A stretch of DNA of 5,435 nt from Eubacteriales Family XIII. Incertae Sedis bacterium (GCA_031254995.1 JAIRTJ010000170.1:1-5435); one strand, 5' to 3'; counted from the first letter of the stretch, positions 1 to 5,435 are shown. Notes: a model not told the origin generated them from the letters alone. Numbers and translations are program-made.

Positions 1-1
1 C

Positions 2-574
2 GCTGACGAGGTGAAGTCCGACAGCAAGCTCGCCATAGACGGATTGCGATCGCGCGGCATAGCTCGCATCGTGATGTTTACGGGAGATCATCTCGTTGCG
101 GCTGAGCGAATCAGCGATGAATTGGGCTTGGACGGATTTGAAGCGGAACTTTTGCCCCACCAAAAAGTGGAAGCATTGGAAAATATTATGGCCGAAAAGG
201 CGGAGACGCTTCAGGACGAAAAGAAGCGCGGCAAGACGATATTCATCGGCGACGGGATCAACGACGCGCCGGCGCTCGCTCGCGCGGACATCGGATTCGC
301 GATGGGCGGTCTTGGCTCCGACGCGGCGATCGAGGCTGCGGATATCGTCATTATGAACGATGAGCCGTCGAAGTTGTTGACGGCCTTGGATATCGCGAGG
401 AAGACGAGAAAAATAGTGTGGGAAAACATCGGTTTCGCCTTGGGAGTCAAGGCCTTGGTTCTGGTACTCGCGGCTGCGGGCATCGCGAGCATGTGGGGCG
501 CCGTGTTCGCGGATGTGGGCGTCGCCCTTCTCGCGACGCTGAACGCGCTCAGGGCGGGCAGAGCCGGTTCATGA
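2..574 (+). CDS. Heavy-metal P1B-type ATPase (Zn/Cd/Pb exporter, CadA/ZntA-like), C-terminal fragment
   Basis: This is the C-terminal part of a membrane pump that uses ATP to export soft or transition metal ions. The frame is open to the left edge (codons for A-D-E precede the GTG at 11), so that GTG is internal and the gene starts outside the window. Visible parts are the end of the P/N cytoplasmic domains with the TGD motif (80-88), the hinge motif GDGINDAPAL (248-277) followed by a GSDAAIEAADIV stretch, and the last two membrane helices. In the last helix pair a Lys (codon 449-451) and an Asp in ADVG (codon 512-514) lie 21 residues apart. This matches the K and D of ZntA-type TM8 and argues for Zn/Cd/Pb (P1B-2) rather than Cu specificity. 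The DKTGT phosphorylation site, the CPx metal motif and any N-terminal metal-binding domain lie upstream and cannot be assessed. The stop codon overlaps the next gene's start. The family call is very safe; the metal assignment is inferred from two residues. Confidence 0.95.
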   Translation, partial: ADEVKSDSKLAIDGLRSRGIARIVMFTGDHLVAAERISDELGLDGFEAELLPHQKVEALENIMAEKAETLQDEKKRGKTIFIGDGINDAPALARADIGFAMGGLGSDAAIEAADIVIMNDEPSKLLTALDIARKTRKIVWENIGFALGVKALVLVLAAAGIASMWGAVFADVGVALLATLNALRAGRAGS

Positions 575-1248
575 TCCTCTATGTATGCGAAAACGCAAAC
601 GGCGCGACGGCTCCGGACAATGCAGAGGGCTTGACGCTTTCGGAAAGGCTTCTGCGTAAGGCATCGCTCGATTACGCGCAGAGGCGCGGCATTGATTTGG
701 GCTCGGAACCGGAGTTTCGACTCGCTCGCAACTCTCACGGAAAGCCGTATTTCGACGAACCTTCGCTCTTTGACGTTCACTTCTCCCTCTCTCACTCGGG
801 GCGATATTGGGCGGCGCTTTTTCATGGGACGCCGGTGGGGTGCGACATCGAGGACATCTCCGCTTCCGGTCGTCGCGGCGCTTATGCGAGCGAGCGTTTT
901 GAGAGGATCGCCGCGCGCGTCTTTTCACCCGACGAACGGGAATACGTCGCGCGGTCAGAAGGTTCCGTCGACGTTAAGGAGCGATTTTTCGAGATTTGGA
1001 CGCGCAAGGAAGCCTATATGAAATACACGGGCATGGGTTTTTCGCAGATGCCGGAGCGCTTTTCGACGGTCGCGCAGATTCCCGGCGTTGATGACATACG
1101 CCCGGACGGTCGCGTATACGACGAGAGGGGGCAAGCCGTCCGAGGCGTTGCCCTGTCCGGAGTCTTCATCGGGGAGGATGTACGTTGCGCGTATTGTCGC
1201 GCTGCGGACGCGGAGGTTCGCGAGATCCCAAAAATCTGCGTTTTTTAA
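571..1248 (+). CDS. Sfp-type 4'-phosphopantetheinyl transferase
   Basis: The enzyme transfers the phosphopantetheine arm of coenzyme A onto a conserved Ser of acyl or peptidyl carrier proteins, activating fatty-acid, polyketide or nonribosomal peptide machinery in the cytoplasm. The 225-residue product has the usual Sfp-family motif order: GKPYF (57-61), FSLSHSG (71-77), the Mg2+-binding GCDIEDI (90-96, with D92 and E94), FSPDEREY (118-125), and the WTRKEAYMKYTGMG block (143-156) with the conserved W..KE. Length and the two-half layout fit Sfp/EntD/Gsp proteins rather than the about 120-residue AcpS. The start at 571 is chosen because homology begins there and ATG overlaps the ATPase stop (ATGA), suggesting translational coupling. 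A longer in-frame reading from 418 would only add translated ATPase sequence. Upstream AGGGCGGG (551-558) is at best a weak ribosome site. The carrier-protein target cannot be told, since no synthase or carrier gene is in view. Confidence 0.93.
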   Translation: MILYVCENANGATAPDNAEGLTLSERLLRKASLDYAQRRGIDLGSEPEFRLARNSHGKPYFDEPSLFDVHFSLSHSGRYWAALFHGTPVGCDIEDISASGRRGAYASERFERIAARVFSPDEREYVARSEGSVDVKERFFEIWTRKEAYMKYTGMGFSQMPERFSTVAQIPGVDDIRPDGRVYDERGQAVRGVALSGVFIGEDVRCAYCRAADAEVREIPKICVF

Positions 1249-1252
1249 AACC

Positions 1253-1293
1253 TCGCCGATCCGAAATTCCTTCTCGCAGCGGCGATTTTTTTT
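1253..1293 (+). terminator. Probable intrinsic terminator after the transferase gene
   Basis: A 6-bp GC-rich stem, TCGCCG (1253-1258) with CGGCGA (1280-1285), is followed at once by eight T residues (1286-1293). It begins five bases after the transferase stop. The 21-nt loop is long, although a small inner GAA/TTC pairing could shorten it. The T run and position make it a good candidate for ending the ATPase-transferase transcript before the mgtE promoter. Confidence 0.6.
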
Positions 1294-1337
1294 GCAACAC
1301 CGAGCTGATTTCGTCTCGCTTTCGCTATCGTGCGAGG

Positions 1338-1366
1338 TTGATTATTAGTTGAAAATGTGACATAAT
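1338..1366 (+). promoter_or_regulatory. Sigma-A-type extended -10 promoter for mgtE-nnrD
   Basis: A -35 box TTGATT (1338-1343) is separated by exactly 17 bp from CATAAT (1361-1366), which is preceded by TGA (1358-1360), an extended -10 element. Transcription should start near 1373, giving a leader of only about 14 nt that is almost entirely the ribosome binding site GGTGAGGA (1373-1380). A leader this short leaves no room for a Mg2+ riboswitch. Confidence 0.65.
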
Positions 1367-1386
1367 CTTTGTGGTGAGGAACGAAT

Positions 1387-2766
1387 ATGGAAAACGCAAA
1401 GAACTTGGACGAAATCAAAGCGAATATCCTCTTGATGCTGGACTCGAAGAAGTATATCAGCGCTCGCGACGAGATGTTGCAGCTGAATGAGGCGGACGTC
1501 GCCGACGTGATCGACGAGGCGTCGGACGAGCTCGGCATCGAAATGGCCATAATTCTCTTTCGCATGCTTCCCAAGGACGAGGCGGCGGAGGTGTTTTCTC
1601 GCCTGTCCACGGACGATCAATTGGACATCATCAACGGCATCACCGACAAGGAGATACAGTTCATCATCGACGAGATGGATTTCGACGACATGATCGACGT
1701 CTTGGAGGAATTGCCCGCGAACATCGTTGATAAGATTCTCGAAAAATCCACGAAAGAAGAACGCAAACTCATCAATACCTTCTTGAATTATCCGGAGGAC
1801 AGTGCAGGCAGTCTCATGACGCCCGATTACATCACCCTTCAAAAGAATTGGGACGTGGGACAGGCTCTCGCGCACATCAAGACGGAGGGAATGGACAGCG
1901 AGACAGTTTATACCTGTTATGTAAAAGATTGGGGCAGAAAATTGCTCGGAATCGTCTCTCTTCGCAGCCTCGTGACACAGGACTCGGACGTGCCCGTCGC
2001 GGATCTCATGGTGGAGGACATCGTTTACGTCAACGTGTACGATGATCAGGAAAAGGTATCGGAAGCGTTCACGAAATACGGATTCTTGGCGATACCGGTA
2101 GTCGACAACGAAAAGCGTCTCGTCGGCATCATCACCGTCGACGACATCCTTCGCGTCGTGGAGGAGGAGGTCACGGAGGACATCGAGCGCATGGGCGGCG
2201 TCATGGGCAACGACGACCGCGAATACTTGGATACGGGCGTCTTTCGCCAAGTGCGCAATCGGTTTCCGTGGCTCATCCTGCTCATGTTCAGCGCGATGGT
2301 CACGGGACTCGTCATCTCGAAATTCGAACTCCTGCTGAAGGACATAGCGAGCCTTACGATGTACATGCCGTTGCTCATGGGCACCGGAGGCAACAGCGGC
2401 AGTCAGGCTTCGACGCTCATCATTCGCGGACTCGCGGTGGGCGAGATCGAACCAAAGGACGCGCCGAAGGTTCTCTGGAAGGAATTGCGCATAAGCCTGT
2501 TGCTGGGCGTCTGTCTGAGCGGCATCAACCTTTTGAAGATCTTGTTTTTGGACAGGGAGCCCTTGCTCGTCGGCATCACGGTGTGCGTCACGCAGATCAT
2601 CGTCGTCCTCCTCGCAAAATGCCTCGGCGGCATGTTGCCGCTCTTTGCGAAGAAGATCGGCATCGATCCGGCCTTGATGGCGGCGCCGTTTATCTCCACG
2701 CTTACGGATACGTTTTCCTGTCTCATATATTTCTCATTGGCGTCGGCTGTCTTTCGGATTTCATAG
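1387..2766 (+). CDS. mgtE: Magnesium transporter MgtE
   Basis: This is an inner-membrane, homodimeric Mg2+-selective channel whose cytoplasmic domains sense internal Mg2+ and close the pore. The 459-residue product is full length for the family. Residues about 1-135 form the acidic helical N domain with MgtE repeats (FRMLPKDEAAEVFSRL; MIDVLEELP). CBS1 spans about 137-200 (SAGSLMTP start) and CBS2 about 205-262 (VADLMVED to VDDILRVVEEE). A linking plug helix follows to about 285, then five membrane helices to the C terminus. Family signatures in the membrane part are MGTGGNSGSQAST (331-343) and AAPFISTLTD (432-441); D441 corresponds to the pore Asp that binds Mg2+ in Thermus MgtE (D432). The start ATG at 1387 has GGTGAGGA six bases upstream. 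Its own promoter lies just upstream and nnrD follows after 16 bp. The large number of Asp/Glu in the N and CBS domains fits Mg2+ sensing. Confidence 0.97.
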   Translation: MENAKNLDEIKANILLMLDSKKYISARDEMLQLNEADVADVIDEASDELGIEMAIILFRMLPKDEAAEVFSRLSTDDQLDIINGITDKEIQFIIDEMDFDDMIDVLEELPANIVDKILEKSTKEERKLINTFLNYPEDSAGSLMTPDYITLQKNWDVGQALAHIKTEGMDSETVYTCYVKDWGRKLLGIVSLRSLVTQDSDVPVADLMVEDIVYVNVYDDQEKVSEAFTKYGFLAIPVVDNEKRLVGIITVDDILRVVEEEVTEDIERMGGVMGNDDREYLDTGVFRQVRNRFPWLILLMFSAMVTGLVISKFELLLKDIASLTMYMPLLMGTGGNSGSQASTLIIRGLAVGEIEPKDAPKVLWKELRISLLLGVCLSGINLLKILFLDREPLLVGITVCVTQIIVVLLAKCLGGMLPLFAKKIGIDPALMAAPFISTLTDTFSCLIYFSLASAVFRIS

Positions 2767-2782
2767 GGCGGCGGCGACAAAA

Positions 2783-3688
2783 ATGGAGACTATTACCAAA
2801 AAATACGTGAAATATCTCTTGAAACGACGCGATCGTCGAAGCTCGAAAGGGGATTTCGGCAGATTGTTGATTGTCGCGGGCAGTCCGGGCATGGTCGGCG
2901 CGGCCGCGCTATGCGCGACCGGCGCGCTTCGCGGAGGAGCAGGCCTCGTAAGCGTATCCGTCGACGAGTCGTTGTTTTCCATCGTGCAGACATGCGTTCC
3001 CTGCGCCGTCTGCGTTAAGAGATCCGAGGCCGCGAAGCTCTTGACCTTTCGCGAGGAAGACGCATCCGTGCGCTCGGGCAAGGGGGATGCGATGTCGCAT
3101 GCCGCGCCGTTATATGAGGCGGCGGTCATCGGTCCGGGCATCGGGATGAGCTCGGACGCGAGGGAAACGACGGAGGCGATCCTCGGCGCGTATACGGGGA
3201 TTCTGGTCATCGACGCCGACGCGCTGAACCTCGTCGCCGCGTCGGGTCTGAATGTTCGCGACTCCCGCGCGAGTGCGATTCTCACGCCGCATGAAGGCGA
3301 GGCCGCGAGGTTGCTTGGAACGGAAAGGGATCGAGTGCGCTCGGACAGGGAGGGCGCGGCCCGCGCCTTGGCCGAGCGTTTCGGCGCGACGACGATCTTG
3401 AAGGGGAGCGATACGCTCGTAGCGTCTCCGGGCGGGGACATATATGTCAATCCCACGGGAAATCCGGGTATGGCGACGGGCGGCAGCGGGGATGTGCTGT
3501 CCGGCGTCGTCGCGGCTTTCGCCGGCCAGGGGCTTTCCGCGCAGGACGCCGCGCGGGCGGGCGCATACGTCCATGGTCTCGCGGGCGATATGCGGGCGCG
3601 TGAGATCGGAGAGTACGGTTTGATCGCGTCGGACATCGCGGACGCGTTGCCGCGCGCGATTCTCTCCGTGCAACAGTCCCGTCGCTGA
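2783..3688 (+). CDS. nnrD: ADP-dependent NAD(P)H-hydrate dehydratase (YjeF C-terminal domain type)
   Basis: This is a repair enzyme that dehydrates S-NADHX and S-NADPHX, damaged hydrated cofactors, back to NAD(P)H using ADP. It belongs to the ribokinase-like fold. The 301-residue protein contains KGDFGRLLIVAGSPGM (22-37) and GAGLVSVSV (52-60). Next come GPGIG (117-121), DADALN (144-149), TPHEGE (168-173) and LKGSDT (206-211), and finally NPGMATGGSGDVLSG (227-241), in which D237 is the expected catalytic Asp. It has only the dehydratase domain; the YjeF N-terminal epimerase domain found fused in many bacteria (NnrE part) is absent, so any epimerase must be encoded elsewhere. ATG 2783 is chosen from the homology start; the ribosome site is weak (AGGGCGG, 2765-2771). 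The 16-bp gap after mgtE and the lack of a promoter there suggest cotranscription with mgtE. No convincing terminator follows. Confidence 0.95.
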   Translation: METITKKYVKYLLKRRDRRSSKGDFGRLLIVAGSPGMVGAAALCATGALRGGAGLVSVSVDESLFSIVQTCVPCAVCVKRSEAAKLLTFREEDASVRSGKGDAMSHAAPLYEAAVIGPGIGMSSDARETTEAILGAYTGILVIDADALNLVAASGLNVRDSRASAILTPHEGEAARLLGTERDRVRSDREGAARALAERFGATTILKGSDTLVASPGGDIYVNPTGNPGMATGGSGDVLSGVVAAFAGQGLSAQDAARAGAYVHGLAGDMRAREIGEYGLIASDIADALPRAILSVQQSRR

Positions 3689-3829
3689 CGCTCGCAAAAT
3701 CCGCAGATCAGCATGAGGCCGCATAACCGATTCGCGTCGTCTCCTGTGCTTCACAAAAATACTTCGAACACATGTTCGTCGCGCACATCCGCCTTGTTGC
3801 CGTTTATTTCCTGTTGAGGCCTCCCCGGT
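3689..3829. other. Convergent intergenic gap, no gene
   Basis: This 141-bp gap separates the 3' ends of nnrD (+) and the recombinase (-). No reading frame with a plausible ribosome site was found. It holds a LexA-like inverted repeat (3765-3778) and an 8-bp palindrome GAGGCCTC (3816-3823) without known meaning. A classic GC stem with a T run is missing for nnrD in either form. Confidence 0.6.
3765..3778. promoter_or_regulatory. LexA (SOS) box-like inverted repeat; alternatively a weak terminator stem
   Basis: CGAACACATGTTCG contains the Gram-positive LexA/DinR core GAAC-N4-GTTC without mismatch, and its central bases fit the Bacillus pattern CGAAC-RNRY-GTT. It lies between two converging gene ends, not near a visible promoter. 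Read on the minus strand it is also a 5-bp stem with a 4-nt loop, followed by AAGTATTTTT. It could therefore serve as a weak terminator for the recombinase gene instead. Sequence alone does not decide between the two. Confidence 0.4.
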
Positions 3830-4720
3830 TTACGCGCGAGGATGCGCGTTGTCGTAGACGTCTTTGATTCGATTCTTCGATACGGTAAGATATATCTGCG
3901 TCGCCGCCAAGTCCTCGTGACCGAGCAACTCCTGCAGGGATTTCAGATCTGCGCCGTTTTGCACCATGTGAACGGCGAAGGAATTTCGCAATACTTGCGG
4001 CGTGATCTTCTTTTCGATGCCCGCTTGCGCCGCGTAGCCGCGCAGTATCTTCCAAAGCGCTTGCCGCGTGATCCGCTCGCCGTAATAATTCAGGAAAAGG
4101 GCCTTTTCCTCGTCCGATTTGTCGCGCAACAGCTTTTGCCGATCCTCGTATATGTAGACTTCGAGCGCCGCGCGCGCCGGCCGACCCAAGGGTATGATTC
4201 GCGCCTTGCCGTGCTCTCCGTTGCAGGTGACAAAGCCCATGCGCAGATTGATATCCTCCACGTTGATCTCGATGAGTTCGCTCACGCGCACGCCTGTCGC
4301 ATAGAGCAGTTCCAAGATCGCGGAGTCTCGCAGTCCCTTGACGGAATTCGCGGGTTGCGCAAGCAGTTTTTCCACCTCTTCGATCGTCAGGTATTCGATT
4401 TTCTTGCGCGCGATCTTGGGCGTTTTGATCTGTTCGGTCGGGTTGGTTGACAGAAAATCGGAGATATTCATGTATTTGTAGAAGGCGCGCAGGGATGCCA
4501 ACTTTCGGTTGACCGTCGAGGCCGTCTTGCTCTCATGTTTGAGTTTCAGCAGATAGGCTGTCACGTCGACATCCGTCGCATCTGACGGCGCGTCCACGCC
4601 TCGTTCTTTCAAAAACGCGGAAAACTCGCGCAGATCACGCATGTAAGCGGTGACGGAATTCTTCGCCATCCTTTTCATGTTCGTGAGGTAGTCTGCGAAT
4701 TGTCGGAAATATGGATACAT
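3830..4720 (-). CDS. XerD-like tyrosine recombinase with Gln in place of a catalytic His
   Basis: This is a site-specific recombinase of the XerC/XerD class, which resolves chromosome dimers or integrates DNA by breaking and rejoining strands through a Tyr-DNA bond. From ATG 4720 the product has 296 residues, the usual Xer length. Residues about 1-90 are the helical core-binding domain and about 105-290 the catalytic domain. Visible catalytic residues are R145 (ATGVRVSEL), K172 (GEHGKARIIPLG), R245, H268 (LLGHED) and the nucleophile Y277 (ATQIYLTV). The HxxR motif reads Q242-VLR-N, so the His aligned with E. coli XerD H244 is Gln, and the usual RH is RN. The C-terminal end KDVYDNAHPRA resembles XerD proteins. 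A TTG at 4738 would add six residues, but AAGAGG six bases before ATG 4720 favours the shorter form. The gene has its own promoter (4784-4812), diverges from argS and converges on nnrD. It may be an accessory paralogue rather than the dif recombinase. Confidence 0.93.
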   Translation of the reverse strand: MYPYFRQFADYLTNMKRMAKNSVTAYMRDLREFSAFLKERGVDAPSDATDVDVTAYLLKLKHESKTASTVNRKLASLRAFYKYMNISDFLSTNPTEQIKTPKIARKKIEYLTIEEVEKLLAQPANSVKGLRDSAILELLYATGVRVSELIEINVEDINLRMGFVTCNGEHGKARIIPLGRPARAALEVYIYEDRQKLLRDKSDEEKALFLNYYGERITRQALWKILRGYAAQAGIEKKITPQVLRNSFAVHMVQNGADLKSLQELLGHEDLAATQIYLTVSKNRIKDVYDNAHPRA

Positions 4721-4726
4721 TCGATT

Positions 4727-4732
4727 CCTCTT
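4727..4732 (-). promoter_or_regulatory. Ribosome binding site that decides the recombinase start
   Basis: On the minus strand AAGAGG is followed by six bases (AATCGA) and then ATG at 4720. The longer in-frame TTG at 4738 lies upstream of this site and has no comparable site of its own, so ATG 4720 is preferred. Confidence 0.7.
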
Positions 4733-4759
4733 GGGCAATTGATTTTCGTTAAGCGGGCG

Positions 4760-4774
4760 CGGTCGATTCGACCG
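4760..4774. repeat. 15-bp perfect palindrome at the recombinase transcription start (possible operator)
   Basis: CGGTCGA-T-TCGACCG has 7-bp perfect arms around one central base. Seen from the minus strand it lies about 10 bp downstream of the predicted -10 box, so it covers roughly +3 to +17 of the recombinase transcript. This is a common place for a repressor operator. As RNA it could form a 6-bp stem with a 3-nt loop in the 5' leader. No regulator gene in the window can be linked to it. Confidence 0.5.
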
Positions 4775-4783
4775 AATAGGAAC

Positions 4784-4812
4784 AGTATAATATAATTGAA
4801 ATTGGTTTACAA
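4784..4812 (-). promoter_or_regulatory. Sigma-A-type promoter for the recombinase gene
   Basis: Reading the minus strand, TTGTAA (4812-4807) is separated by 17 bp from TATACT (4789-4784), giving 4/6 and 5/6 matches to consensus. Transcription would start near 4777 with a leader of about 57 nt. A second TTGTAA copy lies 11 bp upstream (4823-4818). The -10 overlaps a perfect TATAAT on the plus strand (4786-4791), which lacks a good -35. Confidence 0.55.
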
Positions 4813-4844
4813 GAACATTACAAAAGATTGTGAAAAATTACGGG

Positions 4845-4882
4845 GAGCGCGCAAGGCTTAGCGCGAGAGGCAGGCGCTCGCG
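4845..4882. repeat. GC-rich overlapping inverted repeats upstream of argS
   Basis: Three mutually exclusive pairings crowd this patch: GAGCGC (4845-4850) with GCGCTC (4874-4879), CGCGC (4848-4852) with GCGCG (4861-4865), and CGCGAG (4862-4867) with CTCGCG (4877-4882). No T run follows on either strand, so it is not a standard terminator. It stands out against the AT-rich DNA on both sides. It lies upstream of the predicted argS promoter and would be transcribed only from a promoter further left. Confidence 0.4.
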
Positions 4883-4893
4883 AAAACTCCCGC

Positions 4894-4923
4894 TTCCCAT
4901 CGACGCGCACATTGTGGTAAAAT
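4894..4923 (+). promoter_or_regulatory. Probable extended -10 promoter for argS
   Basis: TAAAAT (4918-4923) preceded by TGG (4915-4917) forms an extended -10. A weak -35 TTCCCA (4894-4899) lies 18 bp upstream. The start near 4930 would give a leader of about 29 nt carrying AAAGGA (4944-4949). This is too short for a T-box riboswitch, and no T-box signature was seen further upstream. Confidence 0.5.
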
Positions 4924-4958
4924 ATTAAGATATTGATGAGGGGAAAGGATGTGAACGA

Positions 4959-5435
4959 ATGCGGGATTTCAGACAGGAGATAGCGATTGCCCTCGCGCAG
5001 ATCGAGGAGATTTCGAAAGCGGGATTGACGGACGCGGACAGTCAAAGCCTCATCGAGGTTCCGACGGACAACGCGAAGGGCGAGTACGCGTTTCCAGGTT
5101 TTCGGTTGGCGAAGACGCTCAGAAATGCGCCGCAGCGAATCGCGGCTTCCTTGGCGGGAGATCCGAGCATTCGAATTCCGGGCGTCGAAAAGGCAGTCAA
5201 CGAGAACGCTTACGTAAATTTCTTTCTGGATCGCGGGATTTTGGCCGCCGAGACGATTGCGGAGGCGTCGCGCAAGGGGGACGCGTTCGGGCGCAGCGAC
5301 GTCGGCGCGGGAAGGAAGGTCATCGTCGAGTTTTCCTCGCCCAACATCGCGAAGCCTTTTCACATAGGCCATATACGGAGTACCGTAATCGGCAACGCCA
5401 TCGAGCGCATTTACGACTTTCTGGGCTATGACACG
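4959..5435 (+). CDS. argS: Arginyl-tRNA synthetase, N-terminal part (cut by the window edge)
   Basis: This is a class I aminoacyl-tRNA synthetase that charges tRNA-Arg with arginine using ATP in the cytoplasm. The first 159 residues are visible and the frame remains open at the right edge. Residues about 1-105 form the N-terminal additional domain that contacts the tRNA D-loop, with the typical KGEYAFPGFRLAKTL block (40-54). The catalytic Rossmann domain then begins with VIVEFSSPNIAKPFHIGHIR (121-140), where HIGH is at 135-138 (bases 5361-5372); this combination is characteristic of ArgRS. Later class I motifs and the anticodon-binding domain lie outside the window. ATG 4959 is chosen because AAAGGA sits nine bases upstream and no other start codon exists in frame after the stop at 4926-4928. 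It is transcribed divergently from the recombinase, with its own predicted promoter. Confidence 0.97.
   Translation, partial: MRDFRQEIAIALAQIEEISKAGLTDADSQSLIEVPTDNAKGEYAFPGFRLAKTLRNAPQRIAASLAGDPSIRIPGVEKAVNENAYVNFFLDRGILAAETIAEASRKGDAFGRSDVGAGRKVIVEFSSPNIAKPFHIGHIRSTVIGNAIERIYDFLGYDT

Noticed and set aside
211..825. Minus-strand open frame across the ATPase-transferase junction
   Set aside because: It is antisense to two genes confirmed by motifs and shows no protein family features.
1301..1318. CGAG/CTCG inverted repeat as a second terminator
   Set aside because: It has only four base pairs and no T run after it.
1345..2250. Long minus-strand open frame (about 300 codons) opposite mgtE
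   Set aside because: It is fully antisense to a clear MgtE gene, has no family motifs, and ends in the neighbouring promoter region. It arises from the codon bias of mgtE.
3684..3712. GCTGA/TCAGC hairpin as terminator for nnrD
   Set aside because: The stem is five pairs with a long loop and no T tract.
2761..3714. Long minus-strand open frame (about 317 codons) opposite nnrD
   Set aside because: It is Ser/Ala/Arg-rich, without recognisable domains, and covers a clear nnrD gene on the other strand.
3711..3788. Small minus-strand frame of about 25 codons crossing the LexA-like box
   Set aside because: A purine stretch directly abuts the ATG, leaving no proper spacing, no promoter is visible, and the peptide has no recognisable features. 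It is most likely chance.
4721..4738. TTG at 4738 as the recombinase start
   Set aside because: It lies upstream of the strong AAGAGG site that serves ATG 4720, and the extra six residues are not part of the conserved Xer region.
4801..4830. Possible dif-like recombination site (GTAAAC half-site) upstream of the recombinase
   Set aside because: Only a few bases of one arm resemble the Bacillus dif right half, and the left arm does not match. It is too weak to call.
4739..4958. T-box riboswitch before argS
   Set aside because: No T-box sequence or terminator/antiterminator pair with a T run was found, and the predicted leader is only about 29 nt.
4818..5372. Minus-strand open frame opposite argS and into the divergent gap
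   Set aside because: It is Arg-rich without motifs and is overlapped by the clear argS reading with the HIGH motif. It also overlaps the predicted promoters.

Overview
The window looks like ordinary chromosomal housekeeping DNA from a moderately GC-rich, low-GC-Gram-positive-type bacterium, most likely an uncultured or gut-type clostridial Firmicute. Four things point there: the Firmicutes style of the MgtE and CadA/ZntA-like proteins, strong AGGA/GAGG ribosome binding sites, AT-rich sigma-A-type promoters in a GC-rich background, and a site matching the Gram-positive LexA box core. This placement is an inference from motifs; no phylogenetic marker is complete enough to name a genus.

Layout. 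(1) Positions 2-574 (+) are the C-terminal end of a P1B-type heavy-metal ATPase cut by the window edge. Its stop overlaps the start of an Sfp-type 4'-phosphopantetheinyl transferase (571-1248, +) through ATGA, and a likely intrinsic terminator follows at 1253-1293. (2) A strong extended -10 promoter (1338-1366) drives mgtE (1387-2766, +), a full-length Mg2+ channel with N, double-CBS and membrane domains. nnrD (2783-3688, +), a stand-alone ADP-dependent NAD(P)H-hydrate dehydratase, follows only 16 bp later and is probably cotranscribed. (3) The 141-bp convergent gap 3689-3829 has no credible gene but holds a LexA-box-like inverted repeat. (4) On the minus strand, 4720-3830 encodes a XerD-like tyrosine recombinase in which the conserved catalytic His of the HxxR motif is Gln. 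(5) The 238-bp divergent gap 4721-4958 carries the recombinase promoter, a 15-bp palindrome just at its predicted transcription start, a GC-rich inverted-repeat cluster, and a promoter for argS. (6) argS (4959-5435, +) is the N-terminal part of arginyl-tRNA synthetase including HIGH, cut by the right edge.

The genes do not form one pathway: metal export, carrier-protein activation, Mg2+ uptake, NAD(P)HX repair, DNA recombination and tRNA charging. No mobile element, CRISPR array, RNA gene or defence system was seen. The most interesting points are the catalytic His-to-Gln change in the recombinase, the palindrome over its promoter, and the LexA-like box lying where it cannot obviously control either flanking gene.
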